NCBI RefSeq assembly: GCF_000317045.1
Contig: NC_019703.1
Span: 2,096,501-2,160,500 of the forward strand
Direction: 5' to 3'
Source of the DNA: Geitlerinema sp. PCC 7407
GTDB lineage: Bacteria; Cyanobacteriota; Cyanobacteriia; PCC-7407
DNA: 64,000 nt
Positions 45,364 through 55,057 of the stretch are shown one piece after another. The notes beneath the pieces were generated by a model that worked only from the letters and a program-made list of their open reading frames with translations, did no database searches and was not told the DNA's origin. Each line of letters begins with the position of its first letter. Within the stretch, counting starts at the first letter, position 1. The position numbers were made by a program, and so were the translations under genes.

Positions 45364-47039
45364 GGGCGAATATAGCCCCACTGACCGCCCCGCAGCTCAT
45401 CAGAGTAGGCGGGGCCGTCTTGCTGGACGCCGGAGAGAACCCGGGTCCAGCTACCGGCGTAGTTGGCCAGGGCCAAGCCTTCCGAGAGCTGAACAATGTC
45501 GGCAAACTCCGGCGCAACGACGAAGCGGCCGGTCTTGTCGATGATGCCAGCGGTGTTGCCGGTGCGGGCGATCGCGAAGTTACCCGAAAAAGCCGAGGCG
45601 GGTCGGACCACGCCGGAAAAAGGCCCCGCGATGGCGATCGCCCCGCTGGGGTTGATGTAGCTCCAGCCCTCTGCCTGAGCCACGGCGGCTAGCCCTTCCG
45701 AGAAGGACTGGGCCGCCTGAAACTTGGGCTCGATGACGATTTGGCCGGTTTTGTTGATGTAGCCCCAGCGATCGCCCACCTTCACCGCCGCTAGACCTTC
45801 CGAGAAAGACTGGACATCCGCAAAGCGCGGCTCAATGACGATTTGGCCGGTCTTATCGATAAAGCCGATCTGACCATTTTGAGCGATCGCGGCGAGGCCC
45901 TCGGAAAAGTCCCAGGCGTAGTAGGGCTGAGGGGCGATCGCCATCCGGCCCGTTTTGTCCACATAGCCGACTTGGTCAAAGTCGATGCGCACCCGCGCCA
46001 GCCCGTCCGAGAAATCAGACACCTCAACGGACGAAGCGTTCGGGTAGCTCACCTGGAAAACCACCTTGCCAGTGGAGTCAATGAAGCCGGTTTGGCCATC
46101 TTCCTGGACCCTGGCGAGGCCCTCTGAGAAAGGACCGGGCTCCTGGAGAAAGCGCGGCTGGATCACTGTTTGCCCCGATTTGTTGATGTAGCCCCAGCGA
46201 TCGCCCACCTTGACTGCCGCCAGACCCTCGGAGAAATTCGCGCCCCCGTCAAACTGAGCGGCGATCGCCAGAGCGCCTTGGGTATTGAGATAGCCGTACT
46301 TGCCCTTGGACACCGCCAGGGCCAGCCCATCCTTGAAGGGGCCTCTGCCCCCCAGCTCCGGCGCGATCGCAAAGGGGCGATCGCCCCCCGCGACATACTG
46401 GGGCGAAATCGTTTGGCGCAGCCCCTCCGACTGACAGAGCATCGTCGCCACCTCTCCCCGGGTTGCATTTTGGTTGGGGCGGAGCTGGCGAGAGCTGGGG
46501 TTGCTGACCACCAGGCGTCCTCGGGTCGCCGCAAGCACGCCCGCCTGGGCGTAGGTCGGCACCTGGGCCGCATCCTCAAAGTACGCCCGCAGCCCAGCCC
46601 CCGGATCGGGGGCGCTGGCAAACTGGGCCGCATTGGCTAGGACCGCGAGGGCCTGGGCGCGGGGAATTGCCTGATTGGGCAAAAAGCGTCCGTCCGGATA
46701 GCCCGCAAAAAACTCCCGAGCGTAGGCGTCCCGAATCGCCCGGTAGGCCCAGTGGGTGGTGGGCACATCCCGAAACGCGATCGGGCTGCGAGTAGGCTCG
46801 ACCTCAGGAAAAGCATTCAGCATCAGGACCGCAAACTCAGCCCGAGTCAGGGTGCCATTGGGGCGAAAGGTATTGTCGGGATAGCCGCTGACGAGCTTGC
46901 GCTGAAACAGCTGATCGATGCAGGTGGAGCGCCAGTCTCGCGACAGATCCGAGAAAGCCAAGGCGCTCAGCGGCGTAAAGCTGCCCACAAGGAGCGCCGC
47001 TGCTGAAACCACGGGCAAAAAACGGCGAGCATGAACCAT
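45360..47039 (-). CDS. secreted SLH-domain and WG-repeat protein, 559 aa
   Basis: The signal peptide is residues 1-28. Surface-layer-homology repeats follow, such as AFSDLSRDW with FRPNGTLTRAEFAVLMLNAF, TRSPIAFRDVPTTHWAY and FLPNQAIPRAQALAVLANA. WG beta-repeats of the form GYINKSGQ or GFIDKTGQ fill the rest. The SLH part would anchor it to the cell wall or outer envelope. The start at 47039 is set by the signal peptide; the frame is open further upstream over trm1. Confidence 0.85.
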   Translation of the reverse strand: MVHARRFLPVVSAAALLVGSFTPLSALAFSDLSRDWRSTCIDQLFQRKLVSGYPDNTFRPNGTLTRAEFAVLMLNAFPEVEPTRSPIAFRDVPTTHWAYRAIRDAYAREFFAGYPDGRFLPNQAIPRAQALAVLANAAQFASAPDPGAGLRAYFEDAAQVPTYAQAGVLAATRGRLVVSNPSSRQLRPNQNATRGEVATMLCQSEGLRQTISPQYVAGGDRPFAIAPELGGRGPFKDGLALAVSKGKYGYLNTQGALAIAAQFDGGANFSEGLAAVKVGDRWGYINKSGQTVIQPRFLQEPGPFSEGLARVQEDGQTGFIDSTGKVVFQVSYPNASSVEVSDFSDGLARVRIDFDQVGYVDKTGRMAIAPQPYYAWDFSEGLAAIAQNGQIGFIDKTGQIVIEPRFADVQSFSEGLAAVKVGDRWGYINKTGQIVIEPKFQAAQSFSEGLAAVAQAEGWSYINPSGAIAIAGPFSGVVRPASAFSGNFAIARTGNTAGIIDKTGRFVVAPEFADIVQLSEGLALANYAGSWTRVLSGVQQDGPAYSDELRGGQWGYIRP

Positions 47040-47071
47040 AGAAGCGTTTGTTGGGGGAAGGTGAGGTGAAG

Positions 47072-48178
47072 TTAGCAGGTGCGGGCGATTTCCAGGCATT
47101 GGGCGATCGCGGCGTCTGTCTTGATCGCCTGGGAGTCGAGGTGGGTGGGGCTGGCGCGAAATCCCTGATCTCGCAGGGCCGCAATCAGGCGATCGCGATT
47201 GGGGATGTCCATTTTGCCGCGCCGACCGATTTCTCCCAGGGGGATCAGGTAGGGCGGCAGGGAGGCCTCTTGGGCCATCACCTCTAGAAGACGGTAGCGA
47301 TCGCCCCAGTCCCACCGCCCAGCCAGCTCCATCATCGGTTGGAGCATTCCGGCGCCGTGGAGCGGCCCCAGCCACATCGGTCCGCTCAGCGTCAGAGGCT
47401 GAGGGGTGGGATGGTGAAGACACTGTGCCCGATTGAGCCGACGCCAATCGACGCACTGATAATCACCACAGCCATGACAATAGCCCAAAAAACCGTAGCA
47501 GTCGGGGTATGTTGCCGATTCTGAAACCAATCGCACCATTACCCGGTAAATCTGGCCGATATAGAGCGAAAACACCGGCTCAATCCCAAAACCCCGTGCG
47601 CTCGCCTGCTGCGAAAGCCCTCCCAGCAGAATTCGCAGCCCCTGCTCTTGCAACGATGGATGGGAGCGCGCGTAGGTTCCGTAGAGGCGCAGGCTGTCAG
47701 CGGGCGATCGCCCCGAAATCGTGCGGCCATCGGTGCTGGTGAGATAGATCAGGCCCCCCAGGCGCGTTGCTCCCAGGATGCTGCTCACATAGGGTGCCGG
47801 TGTGCCAAAACAGTCTAAATCCACCAGATCGTAGTAGTCGCGCCGCACCAGGCAATCGGCAAACACCCGGTTGGCTTCCCAGTGGGTGACCCGGACCTGC
47901 TCTGGGGCGAGCTGAGCAAGATTTTGGGTCAAAATGGGGCCGACCTCCGGATCGGCGTCATTAGCCCAGACAGCCGTCGCGCCCCCCTCCAGGACATAGC
48001 GCAGCGCCCGGACTCCGCAGCCCGTCGTCGCGTCGAGCACCCGAAACTCCGCCTGACGCTGGCGCTGAACCGCCACCGCCAGCACCCCCAAATCCCGTGA
48101 AATCTGGCTCTCAGCTCGATAAAACGCGTTGCCCACCTGGAACGTGGTCGTCCCTTCCTGACGCACTCCTGCCGCCAT
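47072..48178 (-). CDS. trm1: tRNA (guanine-N2)-dimethyltransferase Trm1
   Basis: Trm1 methylates guanine at position 26 (or 26/27) of tRNA from S-adenosylmethionine. It is common in archaea and eukaryotes and rarer in bacteria, where cyanobacteria and Aquifex have it. The 368-residue protein shows DATTGCGVRALRYVLEGG (SAM site), DLDCFGTPAPYV and a C-terminal cysteine set (GYCHGCGDYQC). It ends just before the SLH gene and starts four bases from the next gene, so they may be co-transcribed. Confidence 0.9.
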   Translation of the reverse strand: MAAGVRQEGTTTFQVGNAFYRAESQISRDLGVLAVAVQRQRQAEFRVLDATTGCGVRALRYVLEGGATAVWANDADPEVGPILTQNLAQLAPEQVRVTHWEANRVFADCLVRRDYYDLVDLDCFGTPAPYVSSILGATRLGGLIYLTSTDGRTISGRSPADSLRLYGTYARSHPSLQEQGLRILLGGLSQQASARGFGIEPVFSLYIGQIYRVMVRLVSESATYPDCYGFLGYCHGCGDYQCVDWRRLNRAQCLHHPTPQPLTLSGPMWLGPLHGAGMLQPMMELAGRWDWGDRYRLLEVMAQEASLPPYLIPLGEIGRRGKMDIPNRDRLIAALRDQGFRASPTHLDSQAIKTDAAIAQCLEIARTC

Positions 48179-48182
48179 CGAT

Positions 48183-48482
48183 CTAGGACTTGCGCTCCAG
48201 AACCTGGGCGATCGCCGCTTCGAGCTGCGCTTGATCCAGCGAGGTCACAATAAACACTTCCTGGAAAGTCTTGCCCTGACGAGCGATCACCTTGAAGCCC
48301 CCGCGAATCGGCACCGACACCCGCAGCTTCATCTTGGGGACGTGGGATCGCGCCTTTCCGAGGACTCCAGGAGTAATCGTCTGGATGCCCGGCGCCAGCG
48401 TCAGCCGCTCCAACAGCGGGATCACCCCCGGTAAATGGGTGGAGTGATTCCAGACAAGACGACCTCCGGGAGCGTTACCCAT
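48183..48482 (-). CDS. DUF2103-like small protein, 99 aa
   Basis: This short basic protein has NHSTHLPGVIPLLERL near its start and RVSVPIRGGFKVIARQGKTFQEVFIVT in the middle. It resembles the DUF2103 family, annotated as predicted metal-binding in cyanobacteria. It starts upstream of trm1 and is separated from it by four bases, suggesting co-transcription. Confidence 0.7.
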   Translation of the reverse strand: MGNAPGGRLVWNHSTHLPGVIPLLERLTLAPGIQTITPGVLGKARSHVPKMKLRVSVPIRGGFKVIARQGKTFQEVFIVTSLDQAQLEAAIAQVLERKS

Positions 48483-48554
48483 GACTGCGGATCCAAGATG
48501 ACGGCAATCTCAGTCTAAGGGGTATCTGGGAGCCAAATCCGAGGCGATCGCCAC

Positions 48555-48591
48555 AAAAATAGCGGCTTCTGGAAACGAAGCCGCTATTTTT
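48555..48591. terminator. bidirectional rho-independent terminator after clpS
   Basis: A 15-base stem, including AGCGGCTTC, closes a seven-base loop, with A and T runs at its base. It ends the clpS transcript on the minus strand. Confidence 0.75.
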
Positions 48592-48617
48592 GTTCGAAAT
48601 CCCATGGGACCGAAGCC

Positions 48618-48926
48618 CTAGGCCGACTCCAGAGGAGCCATCGTCAAGCCCGATCGCCGAAGCTGCATATGATAGAGCTCCGCTTGCTCTTGAGGCCCGA
48701 CCCACACGACTGCTTGGCCTTCGTTGTGCACCTGAAGCGTGAGATCCCAAGCGCGATCGCCCGTCATAAAGGGAATGTACTTCAACAGGCACTCAGCCAC
48801 GTGCTGAAAGGTGTTGAAGTCATCATTCAGCACAATGACCTTGTAGTTGGGGTAGGTCTTGGCAGTGGTTTGGCTCGAGCGCTCCGGTGCCTTGACCGGA
48901 GAGGCGGCTGACAATCGCGTAGCCAT
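48618..48926 (-). CDS. clpS: ATP-dependent Clp protease adaptor ClpS
   Basis: ClpS delivers N-degron substrates to ClpAP/ClpCP. The 102-residue protein has the core YKVIVLNDDFNTFQHV, followed by HNEGQAVVWVGPQEQAE; the NDDFNT motif binds substrate N-termini. It has an N-terminal tail of about 22 residues that would enter the protease ring. It ends at a strong terminator. Confidence 0.93.
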   Translation of the reverse strand: MATRLSAASPVKAPERSSQTTAKTYPNYKVIVLNDDFNTFQHVAECLLKYIPFMTGDRAWDLTLQVHNEGQAVVWVGPQEQAELYHMQLRRSGLTMAPLESA

Positions 48927-49073
48927 GATGGGGTCCGAAATGATCTTTACAAAAGTATAAAAGGGCCGCCTCCATTGTAGCGGAGGCCCCTAGCTTGCGA
49001 TCAGAGCGCGGCGGGGAAATTGGGATCGAAGGTTCAGGGCGAGCAACAGCCCACCCTGAACTCCCCAAGTCCT

Positions 49074-51104
49074 CTAGCGCCAGTCATCCCAGTCGAGATT
49101 GAAAATCGACGTGTCGGGGAAGGCCGTCGGGTTGCCGTCTTGCTCTAGGCGGCGGCGCAGCGCCTCCAGCTCTGGCTCTCGGCGGGGCAGCTCGTCCACC
49201 AGCTGGTAGGGCACCACCCCCCGCTCCAGGGCAAAGGAGGCCGTCGTGCCCGCCGCCGCCCCCGAGGACCATTCAAAGGAGTGCACCCGGTAGGCCGCCG
49301 CTGCGATGTGGCTCGTCGCGATGCTCTTGCCCGCCACCAGGAGATTGTCGACTTTCTGAGGAATCAGCGATCGCAGCGGAATTTGGAACGGGTAGGCCTG
49401 CCCTGCGCCGCGCCGCTCGCCCTCGCGCTCCGTGTTGCCCGGAGCCTCAGCGGGACTCTCGGTCATACAGGGATGGAAGTCGATCGCGTAATGGCCGATG
49501 CCCACCGCGTCCGGGTAGATCGTAGAGCGCGTCCGGCGCGTGGTCTGCTCAGGGTCTACCTGGCCGCTGAGGATCGAGCCCGCCTCTAGGCCTGCCAGAG
49601 AGGCCCGCAGGTTGCGGTACATGTCTGGCGGCAGCGTTTCGCGATAGTACTCATCGCTGTAGTCTCGCCGAGAGATGTCGATTTCGGAGATGTAGAAGCC
49701 CTCTGGATATCCCCAGGCAGGCCGTCCCAAGATGCGCCGCCCCTCTCTCATATAGGGATACTTCGACAGGCCGTGGGCCGTATCCATCGGCGCATCAAAG
49801 CCTGCCAAAAAGCGGTTATTTGGCTCCGGCTGCTTCACATCAGGCCCCAGCTGAGAATCGGTGGTCCCGGCCACCAGCCAGTGAAAATACCCCTTTGCGT
49901 GCTCTTCGCCTGCCGCCAGGGTTTCCGTGCGCAGGCCGCCCATCCAGCCTCCCGGCGCTAGCTGACCCGTCGCTTCCAGCTGCTGACGGGTATAGATCAA
50001 GTTGTCCTGGGCCGTCCCGGGGCGGTAGTCATTGCCCCAGGTCCAGTTTTGCATGGAGATATCGCCGGGCTTGGGCGGAATGAAGGTCAGGCCGCCAAAG
50101 GTCATCTTCTCTGGCTGCTCTTTGTCGCGGCCCGGGCTCCAGATGCGGCGATAGGTAAATACCAGCGGGAAGCTAGCGAGGCGGGGCAGCTCGTAGCTGT
50201 AGTAGGGGGCGTAGCGCTGGTAAAAAGAGGGCTCCGGGTGATCCTGCGGCTCCTCGGTGTGCTCCATGGCGAAGGTGTAGGTGAAGCCCTGGGGGCAGTA
50301 GGGATCGCCGTCAACGCTGGAGGAAGAGGGTTCGCGGGCCGAGAGGGGATCGATCCCAAGTCGATAGGGCACGTCTGCGAGGGCGATGATTTCGCCGGTT
50401 TCTGTCGCGTCGATCACGTACCAGGCTTGGGGAGCGGGGCGATCGCCCTTGGGGGGCGAGGGCTGGAAGCGAACAATGGATTTCTCGAGGCGATCGGAGT
50501 TGGCGTAGGTGTAGGCGTCTTCGATGGTCTCGGAGAGCGGGAAGGTGTTGAGGGGCGGAGCGCCCGCAGCGGGCTGGTGCTGGATGGCGATCGCCCCCGC
50601 AATCTGTGACCCGTTCAGGTCCAGCTCTTTGATCACCGTGTTGGGGAACCAGCGCAGGGTTCCTTTTCCTTTGCGGGCGGCATCCTTGAGCAGGGACATC
50701 AGCACCTCGTGACCGTCTTCGGGCAAGAAGCACGATTCGCTGACCCAGCAGCGACCAGGATTGAGCTTGCCGTACTCTTTCTCGATGCGATCGCGCAGGG
50801 CCAGGTATCCCCGCGAATAGAAGAGCTGAGCCCGCTGGGTCGTGCGCTCATCCAGGGCCGAAGTCCCCTGAGACGAGATCTGGCCGCCCACCCAGTCGGT
50901 GATCTCCGTCAGGCACACCGTCCGGCCATCCAGCAGGGCCTCGTAGGACGCCGCCGCCCCCGCCAAGCCGCCCCCCGCCACCAGCAGATCGCAGGTCAGG
51001 GTCTGGTCAGGCGATCGCGGGGGGGCAGCCACCGCCGGCGGGATGAGGGAGTTGAACAGAAGCGTTACAAGCGTGAGCCGAAGCCAGGAGCGGCGCATAG
51101 TCAT
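49074..51104 (-). CDS. secreted FAD-dependent oxidoreductase, 676 aa
   Basis: The protein has a signal peptide (about 1-28, ending in AVAAPP), then a dinucleotide site (CDLLVAGGGLAGAAAS) typical of the FAD_oxidored family. The middle and C-terminal parts include WVGGQISSQGTSALDE and LLVAGKSIATSHIAAAAYR. The start at 51104 puts the signal peptide at the N-terminus; the frame is open 109 codons further upstream, over the neighbouring gene. Export implies a periplasmic or extracellular role; substrate unknown. Confidence 0.85.
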   Translation of the reverse strand: MTMRRSWLRLTLVTLLFNSLIPPAVAAPPRSPDQTLTCDLLVAGGGLAGAAASYEALLDGRTVCLTEITDWVGGQISSQGTSALDERTTQRAQLFYSRGYLALRDRIEKEYGKLNPGRCWVSESCFLPEDGHEVLMSLLKDAARKGKGTLRWFPNTVIKELDLNGSQIAGAIAIQHQPAAGAPPLNTFPLSETIEDAYTYANSDRLEKSIVRFQPSPPKGDRPAPQAWYVIDATETGEIIALADVPYRLGIDPLSAREPSSSSVDGDPYCPQGFTYTFAMEHTEEPQDHPEPSFYQRYAPYYSYELPRLASFPLVFTYRRIWSPGRDKEQPEKMTFGGLTFIPPKPGDISMQNWTWGNDYRPGTAQDNLIYTRQQLEATGQLAPGGWMGGLRTETLAAGEEHAKGYFHWLVAGTTDSQLGPDVKQPEPNNRFLAGFDAPMDTAHGLSKYPYMREGRRILGRPAWGYPEGFYISEIDISRRDYSDEYYRETLPPDMYRNLRASLAGLEAGSILSGQVDPEQTTRRTRSTIYPDAVGIGHYAIDFHPCMTESPAEAPGNTEREGERRGAGQAYPFQIPLRSLIPQKVDNLLVAGKSIATSHIAAAAYRVHSFEWSSGAAAGTTASFALERGVVPYQLVDELPRREPELEALRRRLEQDGNPTAFPDTSIFNLDWDDWR

Positions 51105-51189
51105 GGAGTGCAGGGGGTGAAAGTTGGGCAACAAAACTAAAATCGCAGAAAAACTGAGTCTCAAGATGAGATCAAGTTCTAGAGAGGGG

Positions 51190-52014
51190 CTAAACCACGA
51201 GCTCAGGGTGGATAAACGAATATCCCGCCGCTTTGAGCTTTTGGTTTGAGACCCTTGCATTGTAGGGACGGTTGCTCGAAGCGCTGGGGTTCCAAGAGAC
51301 CTTGGGCAGGTCGTGGCGATCGCACAGGCGATCGAGCAGGTCGCGCGTGGTCCAAGGCGTGTCGTGGACAAGGTTGTAGAGGCCGCTGAGCGACTGCTGA
51401 CGAGCAAACTCGATCGCCCCCACGATGTCATCTAGATGGATCCAGTTACTGGCATCTTCTCCAGTGCCGGGGCGCGTCGTTCCAGCCACCGGGCGAAAAA
51501 TCTTGACCAGTTCGCGATTGGGGCCGTGGATGCCGCCCAGACGCAGGATACACACAGCGCGGTTTTCTGTGGCGAGGGCGAGGAGGCGATTTTCGGCCTC
51601 TAGCAAGATCTCGCCGTTGCGGTGGGATGGCTGGGCGGGGCTTTCCTCAGTGACCCAGGCGCCCTGGCGATCGCCATAGACCGAGTAGCTGCTGGTGTAA
51701 ATAATCTGGGTCAGGTTTGGTAGATGGGGCACGACGGCGGCCAGGGCCTTGGTGGTGTGGTCGTAGGTGGCTTCGTAGGCGTCTGGCGCGGGGGCGCCTA
51801 TGCTGACCAGGAGAGTTTCTTGCTGGGAGAGCAGGCGGTGCAGGGCGGCTTCATCGTGGCCGCGCAAGACCTCGACGTGATGGGCGATCGCCGCCAATTC
51901 GCTCACCCGGCTCGGCGTTGTGGTGGTGGCGGTGACCTTCAGATTGCGCGATCGCCACTCTTTCGCCACAACTTTGCCGACGTAGCCACATCCCAAGATG
52001 GTTGCGTTTGTCAT
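51190..52014 (-). CDS. NAD(P)-dependent epimerase-like protein
   Basis: This 274-residue Rossmann-fold protein starts MTNATILGCGYVGKVVA, an NAD-binding GxGxxG site. YTSSYSVYGD and GGIHGPNRE in the middle are typical of the extended SDR, YeeZ-like group. The catalytic YxxxK is not conventional (SSYSVYG), so it may act as a binding or atypical SDR protein. It lies upstream of the FAD protein on the same strand. Confidence 0.8.
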   Translation of the reverse strand: MTNATILGCGYVGKVVAKEWRSRNLKVTATTTTPSRVSELAAIAHHVEVLRGHDEAALHRLLSQQETLLVSIGAPAPDAYEATYDHTTKALAAVVPHLPNLTQIIYTSSYSVYGDRQGAWVTEESPAQPSHRNGEILLEAENRLLALATENRAVCILRLGGIHGPNRELVKIFRPVAGTTRPGTGEDASNWIHLDDIVGAIEFARQQSLSGLYNLVHDTPWTTRDLLDRLCDRHDLPKVSWNPSASSNRPYNARVSNQKLKAAGYSFIHPELVV

Positions 52015-52206
52015 CTCTCTCTCCCGCGATCTCCCAACGATCTCTCAACGCAGCCTGACTCTATCAAAAAACCTCGGCCTTGGGGCTGTGGTTGCCACCC
52101 AGCCAGCCCTCGCGGGACAATTGCCCTAGCTGGGGATCAGCCAGCCTAGGGTGATTTTTCCACCCTAAAGGGCGATCGCCCCCAAACACTCACCACAGGA
52201 GCCCCA

Positions 52207-52614
52207 ATGGGACAGCTAGAGCGCCTAGTTCTCATGGCCGAGGACGAATTAACCCAGTACAGCACCGACGCCCGGAAGATCGAGAAGCTGCGGCAAAAGA
52301 TCGGCATCTCGGTATCGCGGCAAGAGCAAGAGCAGGTCAAGGCGGCGCTGCTCGAAGAGATGCCCACCGACTTTGTCAGTCAGCTCGTGGAAACCCAGCG
52401 CCAGCCGGTCGCTCTGGTTTTTTGGGGCATTGCCGGACTGAGTCTGCTGCTGGGGATCTCCTTTTTTCAGCCCCTAGACCTCGTGATTACCGCCGGGGCG
52501 GGATTTGCCGCCTTCAAGATCCAGCAGTGGGGCTGGCGGCTCCAGGCCAAGCGCCTCGTCCTCAAGACCCTCGACGATCTCGAAGAGCGGATGCGCAACC
52601 CCAGCGCCAACTAG
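52207..52614 (+). CDS. membrane protein, 135 aa, unknown
   Basis: The N-terminal 60 residues are charged and helical (MGQLERLVLMAEDELTQY, KIEKLRQKIGISVSR). Two membrane helices follow (about 69-85 and 89-101), then a basic tail. It overlaps the convergent RluA-family gene by four bases. No family is recognised. Confidence 0.6.
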   Translation: MGQLERLVLMAEDELTQYSTDARKIEKLRQKIGISVSRQEQEQVKAALLEEMPTDFVSQLVETQRQPVALVFWGIAGLSLLLGISFFQPLDLVITAGAGFAAFKIQQWGWRLQAKRLVLKTLDDLEERMRNPSAN

Positions 52615-53567
52615 CCCACCAGAGGGGGCGGCGGCTCGGCCACAAAGGCCAGGGGCTCCTGGGTGCGCGGGTGGGTGAAGGTGAGGCGGTGGGCGTGGAG
52701 AAGGTAGCCGCAGTCTCCCGGCACCGGAAGCTTGCCAGGGGCGATCGCCGCTGAAAGGTGCGGCACGCCCCCCACCCCGTAGAGCGGATCGCCCAGGAGC
52801 GGATATCCCGCCGCCGCCATGTGAATGCGAATTTGGTGAGGGCGGCCGGTGAAGATGGTCACCTCCACCAGGGTGCTGGTGGGCGATCGCCGCAGCACCT
52901 TGCATTCGCTGTGGGCGTCGAGGCCATCGGGCGTCGCGCCGTAGACATAGCCCAGCACGGGGTGGGGCAGCTTGCCGATGGCATAGCGCAGAGAGAGGCG
53001 ATCGCCCGCAACGTTGGGGCCAACCAGCGCCCGATAGACCTTGTGGATCTGCCGATCGCGCATTTGCTGGCTCAGGTGGGCCTTGGCCAGGGGCGATCGC
53101 GCCAAGAGCATCAGCCCCGATGTCCCCCGGCCCAGGCGATGGATCGGCACCGGAGTCGGACGGGGACAGCGCACCTGAAGCTGCCACAGCAGCGTGTGCT
53201 CGAGAAAGCCGCCCCCCGGCAACACCGGCAGCCCCGACGGCTTGCTGACCACCCAGAGATCTTCGTCCTCGTGGAGCACCGCAAAGTCGAGAGGCACCGG
53301 CGGCTCGACCCAGGGCGGGCGGTGATAGGCCAAGCGCTGGCCCCGCTGCAAAAGCGTCTCAGGTGCGGCTGGCCGATCGTCAAGGCGAATCTGGCCCGAC
53401 TCGATGCGATCGCGCCATTCCGGCTCGCTAGAGTGGCGATAGCGCTGGGTATAGTACTGGAGCAGGGTTTGGCCCGCCCCTGCCGCGTCCACGCGATCGC
53501 GATAGATCCAGCCGTGATTCAGATAGCCAGCAGGGGCGTCAGCCCCGAGCGAAGCGCTTTGATTCAT
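52611..53567 (-). CDS. RluA-family pseudouridine synthase
   Basis: This enzyme converts uridine to pseudouridine in rRNA or tRNA. The 318-residue protein carries the RluA signature HRLGRGTSGLMLLARS with its catalytic-loop Asp position replaced by the Gly-Arg-Gly form (HRLGRGTSG rather than HRLDRxTSG). This would remove the usual catalytic aspartate, which is odd and worth checking. The start at 53567 was chosen as MNQSASLG; a start ten codons earlier is possible. Confidence 0.8.
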   Translation of the reverse strand: MNQSASLGADAPAGYLNHGWIYRDRVDAAGAGQTLLQYYTQRYRHSSEPEWRDRIESGQIRLDDRPAAPETLLQRGQRLAYHRPPWVEPPVPLDFAVLHEDEDLWVVSKPSGLPVLPGGGFLEHTLLWQLQVRCPRPTPVPIHRLGRGTSGLMLLARSPLAKAHLSQQMRDRQIHKVYRALVGPNVAGDRLSLRYAIGKLPHPVLGYVYGATPDGLDAHSECKVLRRSPTSTLVEVTIFTGRPHQIRIHMAAAGYPLLGDPLYGVGGVPHLSAAIAPGKLPVPGDCGYLLHAHRLTFTHPRTQEPLAFVAEPPPPLVG

Positions 53568-53766
53568 CGATTTCTTTGGAGGAGAGAGGCTAAACAATCT
53601 CTATACAACACCTCCCGCCCTCCAATCTCTCCTGTCTTTGGGGTAATTAACACAGTAATGAACTCTCTTTTCTTTTTTGGGTGGGAGATTTTTTGGGTGC
53701 GATTGCTTCAAACCCACTCACACAGAAAATTGTCCCAAGTGTCAAGAAATATGAAGACATCTCTGA

Positions 53767-54852
<1,086 letters not shown>

Positions 54853-54904
54853 CCCTTTCGAAGGCTCAGAGAATATCTAAAAAGTATCTCAAGCCAAGGA
54901 ATTT

Positions 54905-54966
54905 CTCCCCTTCTCCCAACATTGGGAGAAGGGGTCGGGGGATGAGGGCAATTCTTTGACTTCTTA
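54905..54966 (-). repeat. dispersed intergenic hairpin repeat, copy B
   Basis: This is an inverted copy of 42503-42563. Its hairpin is perfect here: CCCCTTCTCCCAA (54907-54919) and TTGGGAGAAGGGG (54922-54934), separated by two bases. It is followed on the plus strand by the por terminator. Confidence 0.7.
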
Positions 54967-55021
54967 GCTAGAGCAGCCGAAGCCTCACACCAAATCAGAG
55001 TTATGGCGTGAGATGAAGGAG

Positions 55022-55055
55022 AAAGGCGGTTGATAGGATTATCAACCGCCTTTTT
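55022..55055. terminator. rho-independent terminator shared by por and amidohydrolase genes
   Basis: An 11-base stem (55025-55035 with 55040-55050), extended by A/T pairs, and a following T-run end the por transcript. Read the other way it also lies right at the end of the convergent amidohydrolase gene. Confidence 0.85.
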
Positions 55056-55057
55056 GT

